Below are positions 47,268-57,100 of a DNA stretch of 64,000 bases, in pieces. Location of the stretch: positions 744,001-808,000 of the forward strand of contig NZ_CP118100.1 in assembly GCF_028747645.1 (NCBI RefSeq). Reading direction: 5' to 3'. Both the position numbers and the translations under genes were made by a program. The notes under the pieces were generated by a model. It saw only the letters and a list, made by a program, of their open reading frames with translations, did no database searches and was not told where the DNA came from. Each line of letters opens with the position of its first letter. Positions within the stretch are counted from its first letter, which is position 1. This stretch comes from Microbacterium esteraromaticum. GTDB lineage: Bacteria > Actinomycetota > Actinomycetes > Actinomycetales > Microbacteriaceae.

Positions 47268-48748
47268 GCGCGGTGGAGCCGCGACCGGCCGACGTTCTCG
47301 ACCGGCTGCATCGGTTGCGCGCCGCTGACGCGCCGACGCACGGTGGGCGCGTGCTCTCGTACGTCTACGACTCGGGCGTGACCGAGCTCGATGAGTTGGC
47401 GGATGCCGCCGCGCGCCTGGCGCGGCCGCTGAACGGCCTCGACCCCACGGTGTTCCCGTCGATCGCCGCGATGGAGCGCGACGTGATCGGTTTCGCGCGG
47501 CGGATGCTGCACGGCCGGCGCTCTGCGGTCGGCACCGTCACCAGCGGCGGGACCGAGAGCTGCCTGCTCGCGGTCAAGTCCGCCCGCGACCTCTGGCGTG
47601 CTGAGAACCCGACGGATGCCGTACGGAAGCGGCCGCGGCTGGTGGCTCCGGCCACTGCTCACGCCGCATTCCAGAAAGCCGCGGCGCTGTTCGACCTCGA
47701 CTTCGATCCGGTGCCGTGCGCGCCGGACGGGTCGGTTGATCCGGCCGAGATCATTGGGCGGATGGGCAACGATGTGGCGCTGGTGGTCGTCTCTGCGCCG
47801 AGCTATCCGACGGGCCTGCTCGACCCGGTCGGCGCCGTCGCCCCCGCCGCCGCCGACCGGGGCATCCCGTGTCACGTCGATGCCTGCTTCGGCGGTTTCG
47901 TCCTGCCGTGGTGGCCGAAGCTGCCGGCGTGGGACTTCCGAGTGCGCGGGGTCACCAGCATCTCGGCCGATCTGCACAAGTTCGGCTACGCACCCAAGGG
48001 CGTCTCGGTGCTGCTGCACGGCGGACCCCAGGCGCGCCGGCGCCGCCGCGCCCAGTTCTTCGCGACCACCCGCTGGGCGGGGTACCCGGTCGTCAATCCG
48101 ACGCTGCTGGGTTCACGCTCGGCCTCTCCGCTCGCCGCCGCCTGGGCGATCACGCAGCATCTGGGTGACGAGGGCTACGCCGAGTTGACCGCTGCGATCC
48201 GCCGTGCCGCGATGGCCGTGCGGCGTGCGGTGCACGAGATCCCGGGGCTCGCGGTGCTCGGCGATCCGGTCGGACCCGCGATCGCCGTCGTCGCCGATGA
48301 GTCCGTTCCGTCCGCGCACCGCGTGGACCCGCATCGCCTGGCGGATGCCCTCACCCGGCACGGCTGGAAGATCCAGCACCAGCCAGGATTCACGCAATCC
48401 GACGGCGTGCGTATTCCGCACAGCGCGCACCTCACGCTCACACCGGCGCTCGACGACGGCATCGACGAGTTCACCGGGGCGCTGGCTGCGGCATCCGATG
48501 AGGTGCGCGGCGTGGCGCCCGCTGACGCGCGGGCCCTCGCCCGGGTCGTGACGGCGCTCGGGTACGGTCACGGCGGTCGCGTGCCGGGGCCGCGCGCCGC
48601 GTGGACGATGCTGCGCCTGGCCGGGGCCGCGAAGGTATCGGCCGATGCGCCGCTGGCCGCGCTGATGGCGCTGGTCGAGCTTCTCCCGGCGCCGGTCGCC
48701 GAGGCGCTGCTGTCAGAGTTGCTGGCGCGGCTGTCCGATCCGCGCTGA
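47264..48748 (+). CDS. PLP-dependent group II decarboxylase / sphingosine-phosphate-lyase-like enzyme
   Basis: A 494-residue enzyme. TSGGTESCLLAVKSARD is the PLP-phosphate loop, HVDACFGGFVLPWW holds the Asp that contacts the pyridine nitrogen, and SADLHKFGYAPKG contains the Schiff-base Lys. This set is shared by amino-acid decarboxylases and DPL1/SGPL1-type lyases; the ACFGGF sequence is closer to the latter. Translationally coupled to the GPH symporter, suggesting uptake and breakdown of one substrate. Confidence 0.87.
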   Translation: MSAVEPRPADVLDRLHRLRAADAPTHGGRVLSYVYDSGVTELDELADAAARLARPLNGLDPTVFPSIAAMERDVIGFARRMLHGRRSAVGTVTSGGTESCLLAVKSARDLWRAENPTDAVRKRPRLVAPATAHAAFQKAAALFDLDFDPVPCAPDGSVDPAEIIGRMGNDVALVVVSAPSYPTGLLDPVGAVAPAAADRGIPCHVDACFGGFVLPWWPKLPAWDFRVRGVTSISADLHKFGYAPKGVSVLLHGGPQARRRRRAQFFATTRWAGYPVVNPTLLGSRSASPLAAAWAITQHLGDEGYAELTAAIRRAAMAVRRAVHEIPGLAVLGDPVGPAIAVVADESVPSAHRVDPHRLADALTRHGWKIQHQPGFTQSDGVRIPHSAHLTLTPALDDGIDEFTGALAAASDEVRGVAPADARALARVVTALGYGHGGRVPGPRAAWTMLRLAGAAKVSADAPLAALMALVELLPAPVAEALLSELLARLSDPR

Positions 48749-48801
48749 TCGGGGCGGGCGCCGCGTGGCGTGCGCTGTGCGCTGTGCGTCGTGCCCCGCA
48801 C

Positions 48802-48874
48802 GAGAACAGGCTCGTTGCCGAGAACAGGCTGGATTTCGAGCATCCATCCTGTTCTCGGGATTCGTCCTGTTCTC
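48802..48874. repeat. Family A four-arm intergenic repeat, copy 2
   Basis: Direct GAGAACAGG at 48802-48810 and 48820-48828; inverted CCTGTTCTC at 48848-48856 and 48866-48874. Inner stem extended by TGGAT/ATCCA. The remainder of the gap to the ABC-F gene shows only its GGAAGGA ribosome site. Confidence 0.9.
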
Positions 48875-49015
48875 GGTGAGAGGAAGTGCGCGGTGGGGAC
48901 GAGTAGCGAACGGCGAGGCACGCGCGGTGCGCGGGGAGAGTGAGCGCGACGGGGTCGGATGCCTGCGGCTGATAGCCTGGCAGGCTCGCCACTCGGTGGG
49001 CGGAAGGAAACCACC

Positions 49016-50704
49016 GTGGCCCACATCGATGTCAGTGCTCTTTCGCTGACCCTCCCTGACGGACGCCCCCTGCTCGATGACGTGACGTTCCGCGTCGGCT
49101 CCGGCGTGACCAGCGCGCTGATCGGGCCGAACGGCGCCGGCAAGTCGACCCTGCTGCGCATCATCCGCGGCGAACTCGCGGTGGATGCCGGTGCGGTGAC
49201 CATCGACGGTTCCCTGGGGGTGATGGATCAGTTCGTCGGTCACGGCGACGGCGAGATGACCGTGCAAGATCTTCTGGTGAGCGTCGCGCCCACGCGCATC
49301 CGGGCCGCCGCCGAAGCACTCGACGCCGCCGAGAACGCGCTCATCGACGCCGAGAACGAGCGCACGCAGATGGCGTACGCGACCGCGCTCGCCGACTACG
49401 CGGATGCCGGTGGCTACGAGCACGAGACCGTGTGGGACCAGTGCACGGTGGCCGCGCTCGGTGTGCCCTACGACCGTGCCCGGTATCGCTCTCTCGACAG
49501 CCTTTCGGGCGGCGAGCAGAAGCGGCTCGCCCTGGAGGCGCTGTTGCGCGGTCCCGACGACGTGCTGCTTCTGGACGAGCCCGACAACTACCTCGATGTA
49601 CCGGGAAAGCGCTGGTTGGAGCAATCTCTGCGCGACAGCGCGAAGACCGTGCTGCTGGTCTCGCACGATCGCGAGCTGCTGGCCAGAGCGGCCGATCGCA
49701 TCATCACCCTGGAGGTCGGGGGAGCGGGCGCTACGGCGTGGGTGCACGGCGGTGGGTTCGCCACGTACCATCAGGCGCGCAGCGATCGCATGGACCGCCT
49801 CGACGAGCTGCGGCGCCGCTGGGACGAGCAGCACGCCAAGCTCAAGGCACTCGTCGCCACTCTCAAGGTCAAGGCGTCCGCCAACGACGGATTCGCGTCG
49901 CGCTACCAAGCGGCCCAGACCCGACTGCGCCGGTTCGAAGAGGCGGGTCCGCCCGAAGAGCGACCACCCGCACAGGACTTTGACATGCGTCTGCGTGGTG
50001 CGCGCACCGGCAAACGGGCGCTGGTGTGCAGCGGGCTCGAGCTCACGGGCCTGATGCGGCCGTTCGATGCCGAGATCTGGTTCGGCGATCGGGTGGCCGT
50101 GCTCGGCTCGAACGGCTCTGGCAAGTCGCACTTCCTGCGCCTGCTGGCCCGCGGTGGCAGCGACCCCGATCCCACCCGGGGACATCTCACGACAGCATCC
50201 GAGGCATTGCTTCCCGTTCCGCACGGCGGCGCGGCCGTGCTCGGCGCACGCGTGGTGCCCGGCTTGTTCGCGCAGACCCACGCCCACCCGGAGTTCGTCG
50301 GACGCACCCTGCTCGACATCCTGCACCGCGGCGATGACCGACGCGCGGGGATGCCTCGCGATGCGGCCAGCTCAGCCCTCGACCGCTACGGTCTGGTCCG
50401 GCAGGCGCAGCAGGCGTTCGAGCAGCTTTCCGGAGGACAGCAGGCACGCTTCCAGGTGCTGTTGCTGGAGCTCAGCGGGGCCACCATGCTGCTTCTCGAT
50501 GAGCCCACCGACAACCTCGACCTGGAATCCGCCGAGGCGCTCGAACAGGCCATCGCGCGCTTCGAGGGTACCGTGCTGGCCGTCACCCACGACCGGTGGT
50601 TCGCGCGATCGTTCGACCGGTTCCTGGTCTTCGGCGAGGACGGTGACGTGTACGAGTCGGATGCCCCGGTCTGGGACGAGAAACGGGTGGTCCGCGCCCG
50701 GTGA
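49016..50704 (+). CDS. ABC-F family ATPase
   Basis: A 562-residue cytosolic protein, from GTG 49016, with two ABC modules and no membrane helices. First: GPNGAGKST, LSGGEQKRLALEALL, LLLDEPDNYLDVPGK. Second: GSNGSGKSH, LSGGQQARFQVLLL, LLLDEPTDNLDLESA. A charged linker lies between them. ABC-F proteins act on ribosomes (translation factors or antibiotic target protection). The second Walker A with His in place of Thr/Ser is an uncommon variant. No resistance phenotype can be read from sequence. Confidence 0.9.
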   Translation: MAHIDVSALSLTLPDGRPLLDDVTFRVGSGVTSALIGPNGAGKSTLLRIIRGELAVDAGAVTIDGSLGVMDQFVGHGDGEMTVQDLLVSVAPTRIRAAAEALDAAENALIDAENERTQMAYATALADYADAGGYEHETVWDQCTVAALGVPYDRARYRSLDSLSGGEQKRLALEALLRGPDDVLLLDEPDNYLDVPGKRWLEQSLRDSAKTVLLVSHDRELLARAADRIITLEVGGAGATAWVHGGGFATYHQARSDRMDRLDELRRRWDEQHAKLKALVATLKVKASANDGFASRYQAAQTRLRRFEEAGPPEERPPAQDFDMRLRGARTGKRALVCSGLELTGLMRPFDAEIWFGDRVAVLGSNGSGKSHFLRLLARGGSDPDPTRGHLTTASEALLPVPHGGAAVLGARVVPGLFAQTHAHPEFVGRTLLDILHRGDDRRAGMPRDAASSALDRYGLVRQAQQAFEQLSGGQQARFQVLLLELSGATMLLLDEPTDNLDLESAEALEQAIARFEGTVLAVTHDRWFARSFDRFLVFGEDGDVYESDAPVWDEKRVVRAR

Positions 50705-50754
50705 CATGCGCGAGGCGGGGGTCTCCCGCGAGCGGCCGGCGTGCGCCCGTGCAC

Positions 50755-50828
50755 GAGAACAGGCTCGTTACCGAGAACAGGCGGGATTTCGGGCATCCGT
50801 CCTGTTCTCGGGATTTGTTCTGTTCTCG
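50755..50828. repeat. Family A four-arm intergenic repeat, copy 3
   Basis: Direct GAGAACAGG at 50755-50763 and 50773-50781; inverted CCTGTTCTC at 50801-50809 and a slightly decayed arm (TCTGTTCTC) at 50819-50827. It ends 26 nt from the stop of the DUF559 gene. Confidence 0.88.
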
Positions 50829-50853
50829 GTGACGCGACGCGCGGCCCAACCCC

Positions 50854-51696
50854 TCACCTGCGCGCCCGGTGCAGCCCCTGGGCGACGGCGTTGATGATCG
50901 TCTGCTGCACGTAGGTCGGGTCGAACATCACCTGTTGGTAGTCGAAGCGCAGCACGGTGTACCCGAGCAAGGCCAGCCGGGCGTCCTGACGCAGGTCGCG
51001 GCGGCGGTCCTTCGGCTTGCGGTGATGTGTGAACCCGTCCAGCTGCACCACCAGCCGTTCGCCGATCAGTGCGTCCACAGGGTGCCCGTCGATGATCACC
51101 TGCTGCTGCACCTCGACTCCGCAGCTGCGCGCGATCGCCAGGAAATGCGTCTCGACACCAGAGTCCGAAAGGGTGCCGACGACGTCGAGCACGTTCCGCA
51201 CCGCGGTGCTGCGCCATTCCGTGCGGCGCAGCTGGGGGAGCGTCACGAGACCGATGCGCAGGGCCGACTCCCAGATCGCGGTCGCATCCGAGGGTTCCTG
51301 GCAACGACCCACGTGGTAGAGCACGTTCAGTATCGGATCCTCCACGGCGAAGCGCGCGACAGGTGCCGGGCCCGGTGCCCAGTGCAGCACATGGTCGTGA
51401 TCCCCGAACCGAGACGACGTCGACGGGATCGCGAGATGCACCCGGGGGTCGTCGTTCGACCACAGCCCGAGCCGCTTCGCCGCCGTCACACACGTCACGC
51501 GACCGCTCACCTCGGCCGCCGCGCGATGCGCGCGAGAACACGGCGGGGTGACGAGCCAGGAACGTCGCACCCGCTCGGCCCTACCGGCCTCGACTGCGCT
51601 CCGCATCTCGTGCGCGGAGTAGCCAGCGGCGCGCAGATCCCTACTGTGTGCGACGCCGCCCCGCTGTCGCATCCAGGTGTCCAGGGGAGTTCTCAT
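50854..51696 (-). CDS. DUF559 (Vsr-like nuclease fold) protein with AbiEi-like N-terminus
   Basis: A 280-residue protein. The N-terminal 90 residues resemble AbiEi-type winged helix plus linker (GGVAHSRDLRAAGYSAHEMR, VTAAKRLGLW). The C-terminal DUF559 domain has SGVETHFLAIARSCGVEVQQ, then HPVDALIGERLVVQLDGFTHH and ALLGYTVLRFDYQQVM. That is the PD-(D/E)xK layout of very-short-patch-repair endonucleases: Asp in VDALIGERLVVQLDG, later Gln/Asp. The function of actinobacterial members is not established. It lies exactly between family A copies 3 and 4; a broken paralogue is at 9803-10562, also between inverted repeats. Confidence 0.85.
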   Translation of the reverse strand: MRTPLDTWMRQRGGVAHSRDLRAAGYSAHEMRSAVEAGRAERVRRSWLVTPPCSRAHRAAAEVSGRVTCVTAAKRLGLWSNDDPRVHLAIPSTSSRFGDHDHVLHWAPGPAPVARFAVEDPILNVLYHVGRCQEPSDATAIWESALRIGLVTLPQLRRTEWRSTAVRNVLDVVGTLSDSGVETHFLAIARSCGVEVQQQVIIDGHPVDALIGERLVVQLDGFTHHRKPKDRRRDLRQDARLALLGYTVLRFDYQQVMFDPTYVQQTIINAVAQGLHRARR

Positions 51697-51821
51697 GCCA
51701 CGACGATGCCGGTTGCGGGCATCGCCGTCTGTCGGTTTCGCGCCTTCTGGGGAGAACTCGTGCGAAATCGCGTTTGTGGAGGGAGAGTGGCGGTGCCGCG
51801 TCGCCGGGCGGCGGCGTCACC

Positions 51822-51894
51822 GAGAACAGGACGGATGCTGAGAACAGGACGGATGCTGCAGAATCAGCCTGTTCTCAGCAACGGGCCTGTTCTC
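51822..51894. repeat. Family A four-arm intergenic repeat, copy 4
   Basis: Two perfect tandem copies of GAGAACAGGACGGATGCT (from 51822 and 51840), then inverted CCTGTTCTC at 51868-51876 and 51886-51894. It begins 126 nt upstream of the DUF559 start and lies 97 nt before guaB3. Confidence 0.9.
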
Positions 51895-51990
51895 GTGTGG
51901 GCATGTGCGGGCAAGTGCGAGCATGCGCGGCGAGATCGGGGCGGTGACCGCACGGAAGGGCCATGTCGGCCCGACGGGTAGGGTGGAGGG

Positions 51991-53115
51991 GTGAGCATGG
52001 ACATCGAGATCGGCCGAGGCAAGCGTGCGCGACGCGCCTACACGTTCGACGACATTGCGGTCGTGCCGTCGCGACGCACCCGCAACCCCGAAGACGTGTC
52101 GACGGCCTGGACGATCGACGCGTTCTCGTTCGACATCCCGGTGATCGGCGCGCCGATGGACTCGGTGATCAGCCCGCAGACGGCGATCATGCTGGGCCAG
52201 CTCGGCGGCGTCGGTGTGCTCGACCTCGAGGGCCTGTGGACCCGGTACGAGAACCCGCAGCCGATGCTCGACGAGATCGCTGCTCTGCCGGCCGAGCAGG
52301 CGACCGTGCGCATGCAGCAGCTGTACTCCGAGCCGATCAAGCCCGAGCTCATCAAACAGCGCCTCGCCGAGATCCGCGAGGCCGGTGTCACCGTGGCCGG
52401 CTCGCTGACCCCGCAGCGCACGCAGGAGCTGTACGAGACCGTCGTGGCCGCCGGTGTCGACCTGTTCGTGATCCGCGGCACCACCGTGTCGGCCGAGCAC
52501 GTCTCCAGCGTCACCGAGCCGCTGAACCTGAAGAAGTTCATCTACGACCTCGATGTGCCCGTCATCGTCGGCGGCGCGTCGACCTACACCGCGGCGCTGC
52601 ACCTGATGCGCACCGGAGCGGCTGGTGTGCTCGTCGGTTTCGGTGGGGGAGCGGCATCCACCACACGCGTGACCCTCGGCATCCACGCCCCCATGGCGAC
52701 GGCCGTCTCGGACGTCGCCGCGGCGCGCCGTGACTACCTCGACGAGTCGGGCGGACGCTACGTGCACGTGATCGCCGACGGCGGCGTGGGCACCTCCGGC
52801 GACATGGTCAAGGCTCTCGCGATGGGGGCGGATGCCGTCATGCTGGGCGTCGCGCTCTCGCGTGCCACGGATGCACCCGGTCAGGGCTTCCACTGGGGTG
52901 CTGAGGCACACCACCCGCAGCTTCCGCGCGGACGCCGTGTGGCGGTCGACCGCGTCGCGAACCTTGAAGAGATCCTGTACGGCCCGGCCCCGGTCGCGGA
53001 CGGCACCGCCAACCTGATCGGCGCGCTGCGCAAGTCGATGGCCACCACCGGCTACTCCGACCTGAAGGAGTTCCAGCGGGTCGAGGTCGTGCTGGCGCCG
53101 TACGAACTGGGATGA
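51991..53115 (+). CDS. guaB3: IMP dehydrogenase-related protein GuaB3
   Basis: A 374-residue TIM-barrel protein of the GuaB3 family, from GTG 51991 (ATG 51997 also possible). It has TFDDIAVVPSRRTRNPEDV, GAPMDSVISPQTA and [27 protein letters not shown], but no CBS insert. At the position of the IMPDH loop (SICTTR in GuaB here) it reads GFGGGAASTTRVTLG, with Ser in place of the catalytic Cys. So classic IMPDH chemistry through a thioimidate is unlikely. Its biochemical role in actinobacteria is unsettled. Overlaps the next gene by 4 bp. Confidence 0.9.
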   Translation: MSMDIEIGRGKRARRAYTFDDIAVVPSRRTRNPEDVSTAWTIDAFSFDIPVIGAPMDSVISPQTAIMLGQLGGVGVLDLEGLWTRYENPQPMLDEIAALPAEQATVRMQQLYSEPIKPELIKQRLAEIREAGVTVAGSLTPQRTQELYETVVAAGVDLFVIRGTTVSAEHVSSVTEPLNLKKFIYDLDVPVIVGGASTYTAALHLMRTGAAGVLVGFGGGAASTTRVTLGIHAPMATAVSDVAAARRDYLDESGGRYVHVIADGGVGTSGDMVKALAMGADAVMLGVALSRATDAPGQGFHWGAEAHHPQLPRGRRVAVDRVANLEEILYGPAPVADGTANLIGALRKSMATTGYSDLKEFQRVEVVLAPYELG

Positions 53116-53939
53116 CGACACGAGCCGGGATGAGCACGACGGAGCCCGACGCGACACCGCGATTCGCCCCCACGCTGCGCGAGGTCATGCTGCGTCCGCG
53201 CTGGATGGGCGTGCTCGGGCTGTGCCTGATCGTCGCCGGCGTGTTCGCCTGGCTCGGACAGTGGCAGCTGGCCAGTGCGATCGATACCGACCCGCCTCCG
53301 CCCGGTGCGACAGAGCAGGTGCTCCCGCTGACCGAGGTCATCGAACCGGGCACATACCTCGCTGAGGAACTGGGCGGGCAGAAGGTCACCACCACCGGCA
53401 CATGGGTACCCGAGGACTTCATCGTCATCTCCTCGCGCGTGAACGACGGTGCCGAGGGCTACTGGGTTAGCGGTCAGCTGCGGGTCGCCGAGCGCACGTC
53501 GATCGCCGTGGCGCTCGGGTGGGCTCCGACGCGCGAGCAGGCGGATGCCGCCGTCGCGTCCCTCACACAGGCGGGCGCCGTACCGGCTGACCTGCAGGGG
53601 CGGCTCATCGACGACGAGGGTGTCCAGGTGCCGCCGAGTACCGAGCCGATGCGGCTGGATCGGATGTCTCCCGCAGCGCTGCTGAGCCGCTGGCACGACA
53701 CCGAGCAACTCGATGTCTACCGGCCGTACCTGGCCTCGATCGAGGCTCCGCAGGGGCTGGTCGACATCAGCTCGCCGGCACCCGAGCTGAAGTCGCCGAT
53801 CAACTGGCTCAACATCTTCTACGCCATCGAATGGGCGGTCTTCGCCGGCTTCGCGTTCTACCTCTGGTATCGCCTTGCGCGCGATGCGTGGGAGCGCGAG
53901 GTCGAGGAGTTCGAGGACGCCACGAGTAGCGCAGCCTGA
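53112..53939 (+). CDS. SURF1-family membrane protein
   Basis: A 275-residue protein. Helix 1 is near residues 32-50 (GVLGLCLIVAGVFAWLGQWQL, with the family's W-x-x-W-Q), an extracytoplasmic domain contains GTWVPEDFIVISSRVNDGAEGYW, and helix 2 is near 235-255 (YAIEWAVFAGFAFYLWYRL). SURF1 proteins help assemble cytochrome c oxidase. Starts ATGA on guaB3. Confidence 0.9.
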   Translation: MTTRAGMSTTEPDATPRFAPTLREVMLRPRWMGVLGLCLIVAGVFAWLGQWQLASAIDTDPPPPGATEQVLPLTEVIEPGTYLAEELGGQKVTTTGTWVPEDFIVISSRVNDGAEGYWVSGQLRVAERTSIAVALGWAPTREQADAAVASLTQAGAVPADLQGRLIDDEGVQVPPSTEPMRLDRMSPAALLSRWHDTEQLDVYRPYLASIEAPQGLVDISSPAPELKSPINWLNIFYAIEWAVFAGFAFYLWYRLARDAWEREVEEFEDATSSAA

Positions 53940-54142
53940 GCGGGTTCTTCGCACCAGGCCGCGCCGCAGGCTGACGCGCGCGACTGCTGTTCCGCTGCCG
54001 TTCACCCCGGCGACGCTTTGGTGCTTGCCCGGTGTCGGCGCCGACCCCTATGGTCGCATTCATGCGCGTGTTCCCGTGGCACGCGTCGGTCGCGGGGTTC
54101 ACAGCACCTCCTGACCGTTCACCGATGGAGGAGACTGCAACG

Positions 54143-57100
54143 ATGATGCCCGATCTCCGGGACGCGAGCCGCACGGCTTCCGCACCCCGACACCGGATGC
54201 GAGCGCGCTGGGGCGCACTCGCACTGACGACCGCATGCGCGATGAGCCTCGGAACGCTCGTCGCCACCCCCGCCTTCGCCAACCCGGCAGGCACGGGCGT
54301 GGTCATCAACGAGGCGTACCTGTCCGGCGGAAGCGCCGGCGCTGCGTTCACGCACAAGTTCGTCGAGCTGTACAACCCGACCGACCAGGACATCGTCCTC
54401 GACGGCATGTCGCTGCAGTACCGCTCTTCGGGCGGCACGGGGGAGTTCACCGGGCTCGGTGTGCTGACCGGCACGATTCCTGCCGGTGGCTACTTCCTGG
54501 TGAAGGGTGGCCAGAACGGCGGCGCGAATGCGCAGGGTGATGCGCTTCCGGCGCCGGATGCCACCAGCGGCAATCTCAACTTCAGCGGTTCCGCCGGCAC
54601 CATCGCGCTGGTGCAGGGCACCACGGCGATCACGCTGACGCCCGGTTCCTCCGTGGGTGCTGAGAACGTCATCGACCTGCTCGGCTACGGCACCTCCAAC
54701 ACGTTCGAGACCGCCGCGGCGACCGCGCCGTCGGGCAACACCGACGTCAAGTCGCTGAACCGCACCGACGCGGTGGATACCGACGACAACAGCGCCGACT
54801 TCTCGCTGTCCGCCGACATCACTCCGACCAACGCCGCCGGCGAGACCAGCGGCGAGACCGACGGTGGTGACGGTGGCGCCGTGATCGAGGCGACCATCGC
54901 TGAGGTGCAGGGCACCGCAGGCGCGTCTCCGCTGGTTGACGAGACCGTCAAGGTCGAGGGCGTCATCACCGCCGACCACCGCACCGGAGGATACAACGGC
55001 ATCGTCATCCAGACCGCCGGTTCCGGTGGCAGCGACGCCGCGCGCGAAGCATCCGACGGCGTGTTCGTCTACCTCAACGGCAAGAGCGTTCCCGGTGAGA
55101 TCGGCGATCTCGTCTCGGTGACGGGAGTGGTCGGAGAGTACTTCGGTCAGACCCAGATCACGCCGGCGTCGGCATCCGATGTCACCGTCGTGACCGCCGA
55201 GGCGGGCCTGCCCGCGCTCACCCCGCTGCCCGCCACGGTCGTCGGCGACGACCGCGAGGCCTACGAGAGCATGCTCGTCGCGCCGACCGGCGACTACGCA
55301 GTGGCCTCCAGCCACCAGCTGTACAACTACGGAACGCTGTGGCTGAACCCCGGCGAGCTGAACGTCAAGAGCACAGAGATGCACCGGCCCGGTGCCGACG
55401 CCGACGCCGTCGCGGCGGCCAACCGTGCTGAGCGCATCCTGCTCGACGACGGCTACAGCATCCAGGTCAGCAACAGTGGCCACCCCGGCGACCAGCCCTA
55501 CTTCACGAAGGACGTCGTCGTGCGCAATGGCGACGTCGTCGACTTCGGAGACATCGGCTTCGTGCTGCAGTACGGCTTCAACGACTGGCGTCTGCAGCCC
55601 ACGACTCCGCTGAACAGCGAGTCGCCCGCGGCGCAGAAGGTCACCTTCGATACGCAGAACCCGCGCCCCGAGGTTCCGACCGTCGGTGGCGACGTGCAGG
55701 TCGCGGCGTTCAACGTCTACAACTACTTCACGACGCTGCGCTCCGAGAACGCGGATGCCCGTGGCGCCGGCGACGCGGCGCAGTTCGCGATTCAGAAGTC
55801 GAAGATCGTCACGGCGATCAACGATCTGGACGCGGAGATCGTCGCGCTGATGGAGATCGAGAACTCGGTCAAGTTCGGCGACCCCGTCGACACGGCGCTC
55901 GCCGACCTCGTCGACGGGCTCAACGCCGCCGCCGGCAGTGAGGTCTGGGACTACGTGCCCACGCCCGAGGTGCTGGACAACGCCGCGATCACCGACTTCA
56001 TCACGAACGCGATCATCTACAAGAAGGATGCGGTCTCGACCATCGGCGACAGCGCCTCGATCGTCGACGAGACGGTGTGGGACATCGCTCGTGAGCCGAT
56101 CGCGCAGGCGTTCGACATCGACGGCCGCACCGTCACGGTGGTCGCGAACCACTTCAAGTCCAAGGGCGGTAGCGGTGCCGAGCCGGCCGACGGACAGGGG
56201 CGTTTCAACGCCGAGCGCGTCGAGCAGGCCGAGTCGCTGCTGGACTTCACCGAGCAGCTCGCCGATGACGCGGGCAGCGAGGACATCCTGCTGATCGGTG
56301 ACTTCAACGCCTACAGCGAGGAAGACCCGATCGACGTGTTCGCTTCGGAGGGATGGAGCAGCCTCGTCGCTGACCGTACCGACGGTCAGTACACCTACAC
56401 GTTCGACGGTGAGCTCGGCTCGCTCGACCACGTGATCGCCTCGCCGTCGCTGGTGCCGTCGATCACCGACGCGGCCGTATGGGCCATCAACTCGCCCGAG
56501 TGGAGCGACCGGGGCTACGCCTTCGGCGCCGCCGAGACCGGTACCCCCTACCGCTCGAGCGACCACGACCCGATCCTGGTCGGTGTCTCGGCGTCGGCCC
56601 CGCCGGTGAGCATCGACATCGCCACGATCAACGACTTCCACGGTCGGATCGAAGCCGATGGTGCTGCTGCTGGTGCCGCGGTCCTGGCCGGTGCTGTGCA
56701 GCACGTGCGCGACGAGAACCCGAACACGATCTTCGCCGCCGCCGGTGACCTGATCGGCGCATCGACGTTCACGTCGTTCATCAACAACGACGAGCCGACC
56801 ATCGACGCGCTCAACGCCGCCGGGCTCGATGTGAGCGCCGCGGGCAACCACGAGTTCGACCAGGGCTGGGAAGACCTGCGCGACCGTGTGCAGGACCGGG
56901 CCGACTGGGAGTACGTCGCGGCGAACGTGTTCCTGACCGACACCGGTCAGCCTGCGCTCGCCCCGGCCTGGGTCAAGGAGATGGACGGCGTGCGCGTCGG
57001 CTTCGTTGGCGCCGTGACCGAGGATCTTGGTTCGCTGGTCCGCCCCGAGGGCATCGCCGACCTCGAGGTGCGCAGCATCGTCGACTCGGTCAACGCCGTG

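Noticed and set aside
49016..50704. ABC-F ATPase as a specific antibiotic-resistance gene
   Set aside because: The sequence supports only the ABC-F family; housekeeping members are common and no resistance-specific linker could be recognised.
45062..51894. Family A repeats as a CRISPR array
   Set aside because: Arms are 9-18 nt and inverted within each unit, units are kilobases apart in separate intergenic gaps, and no cas gene is present.
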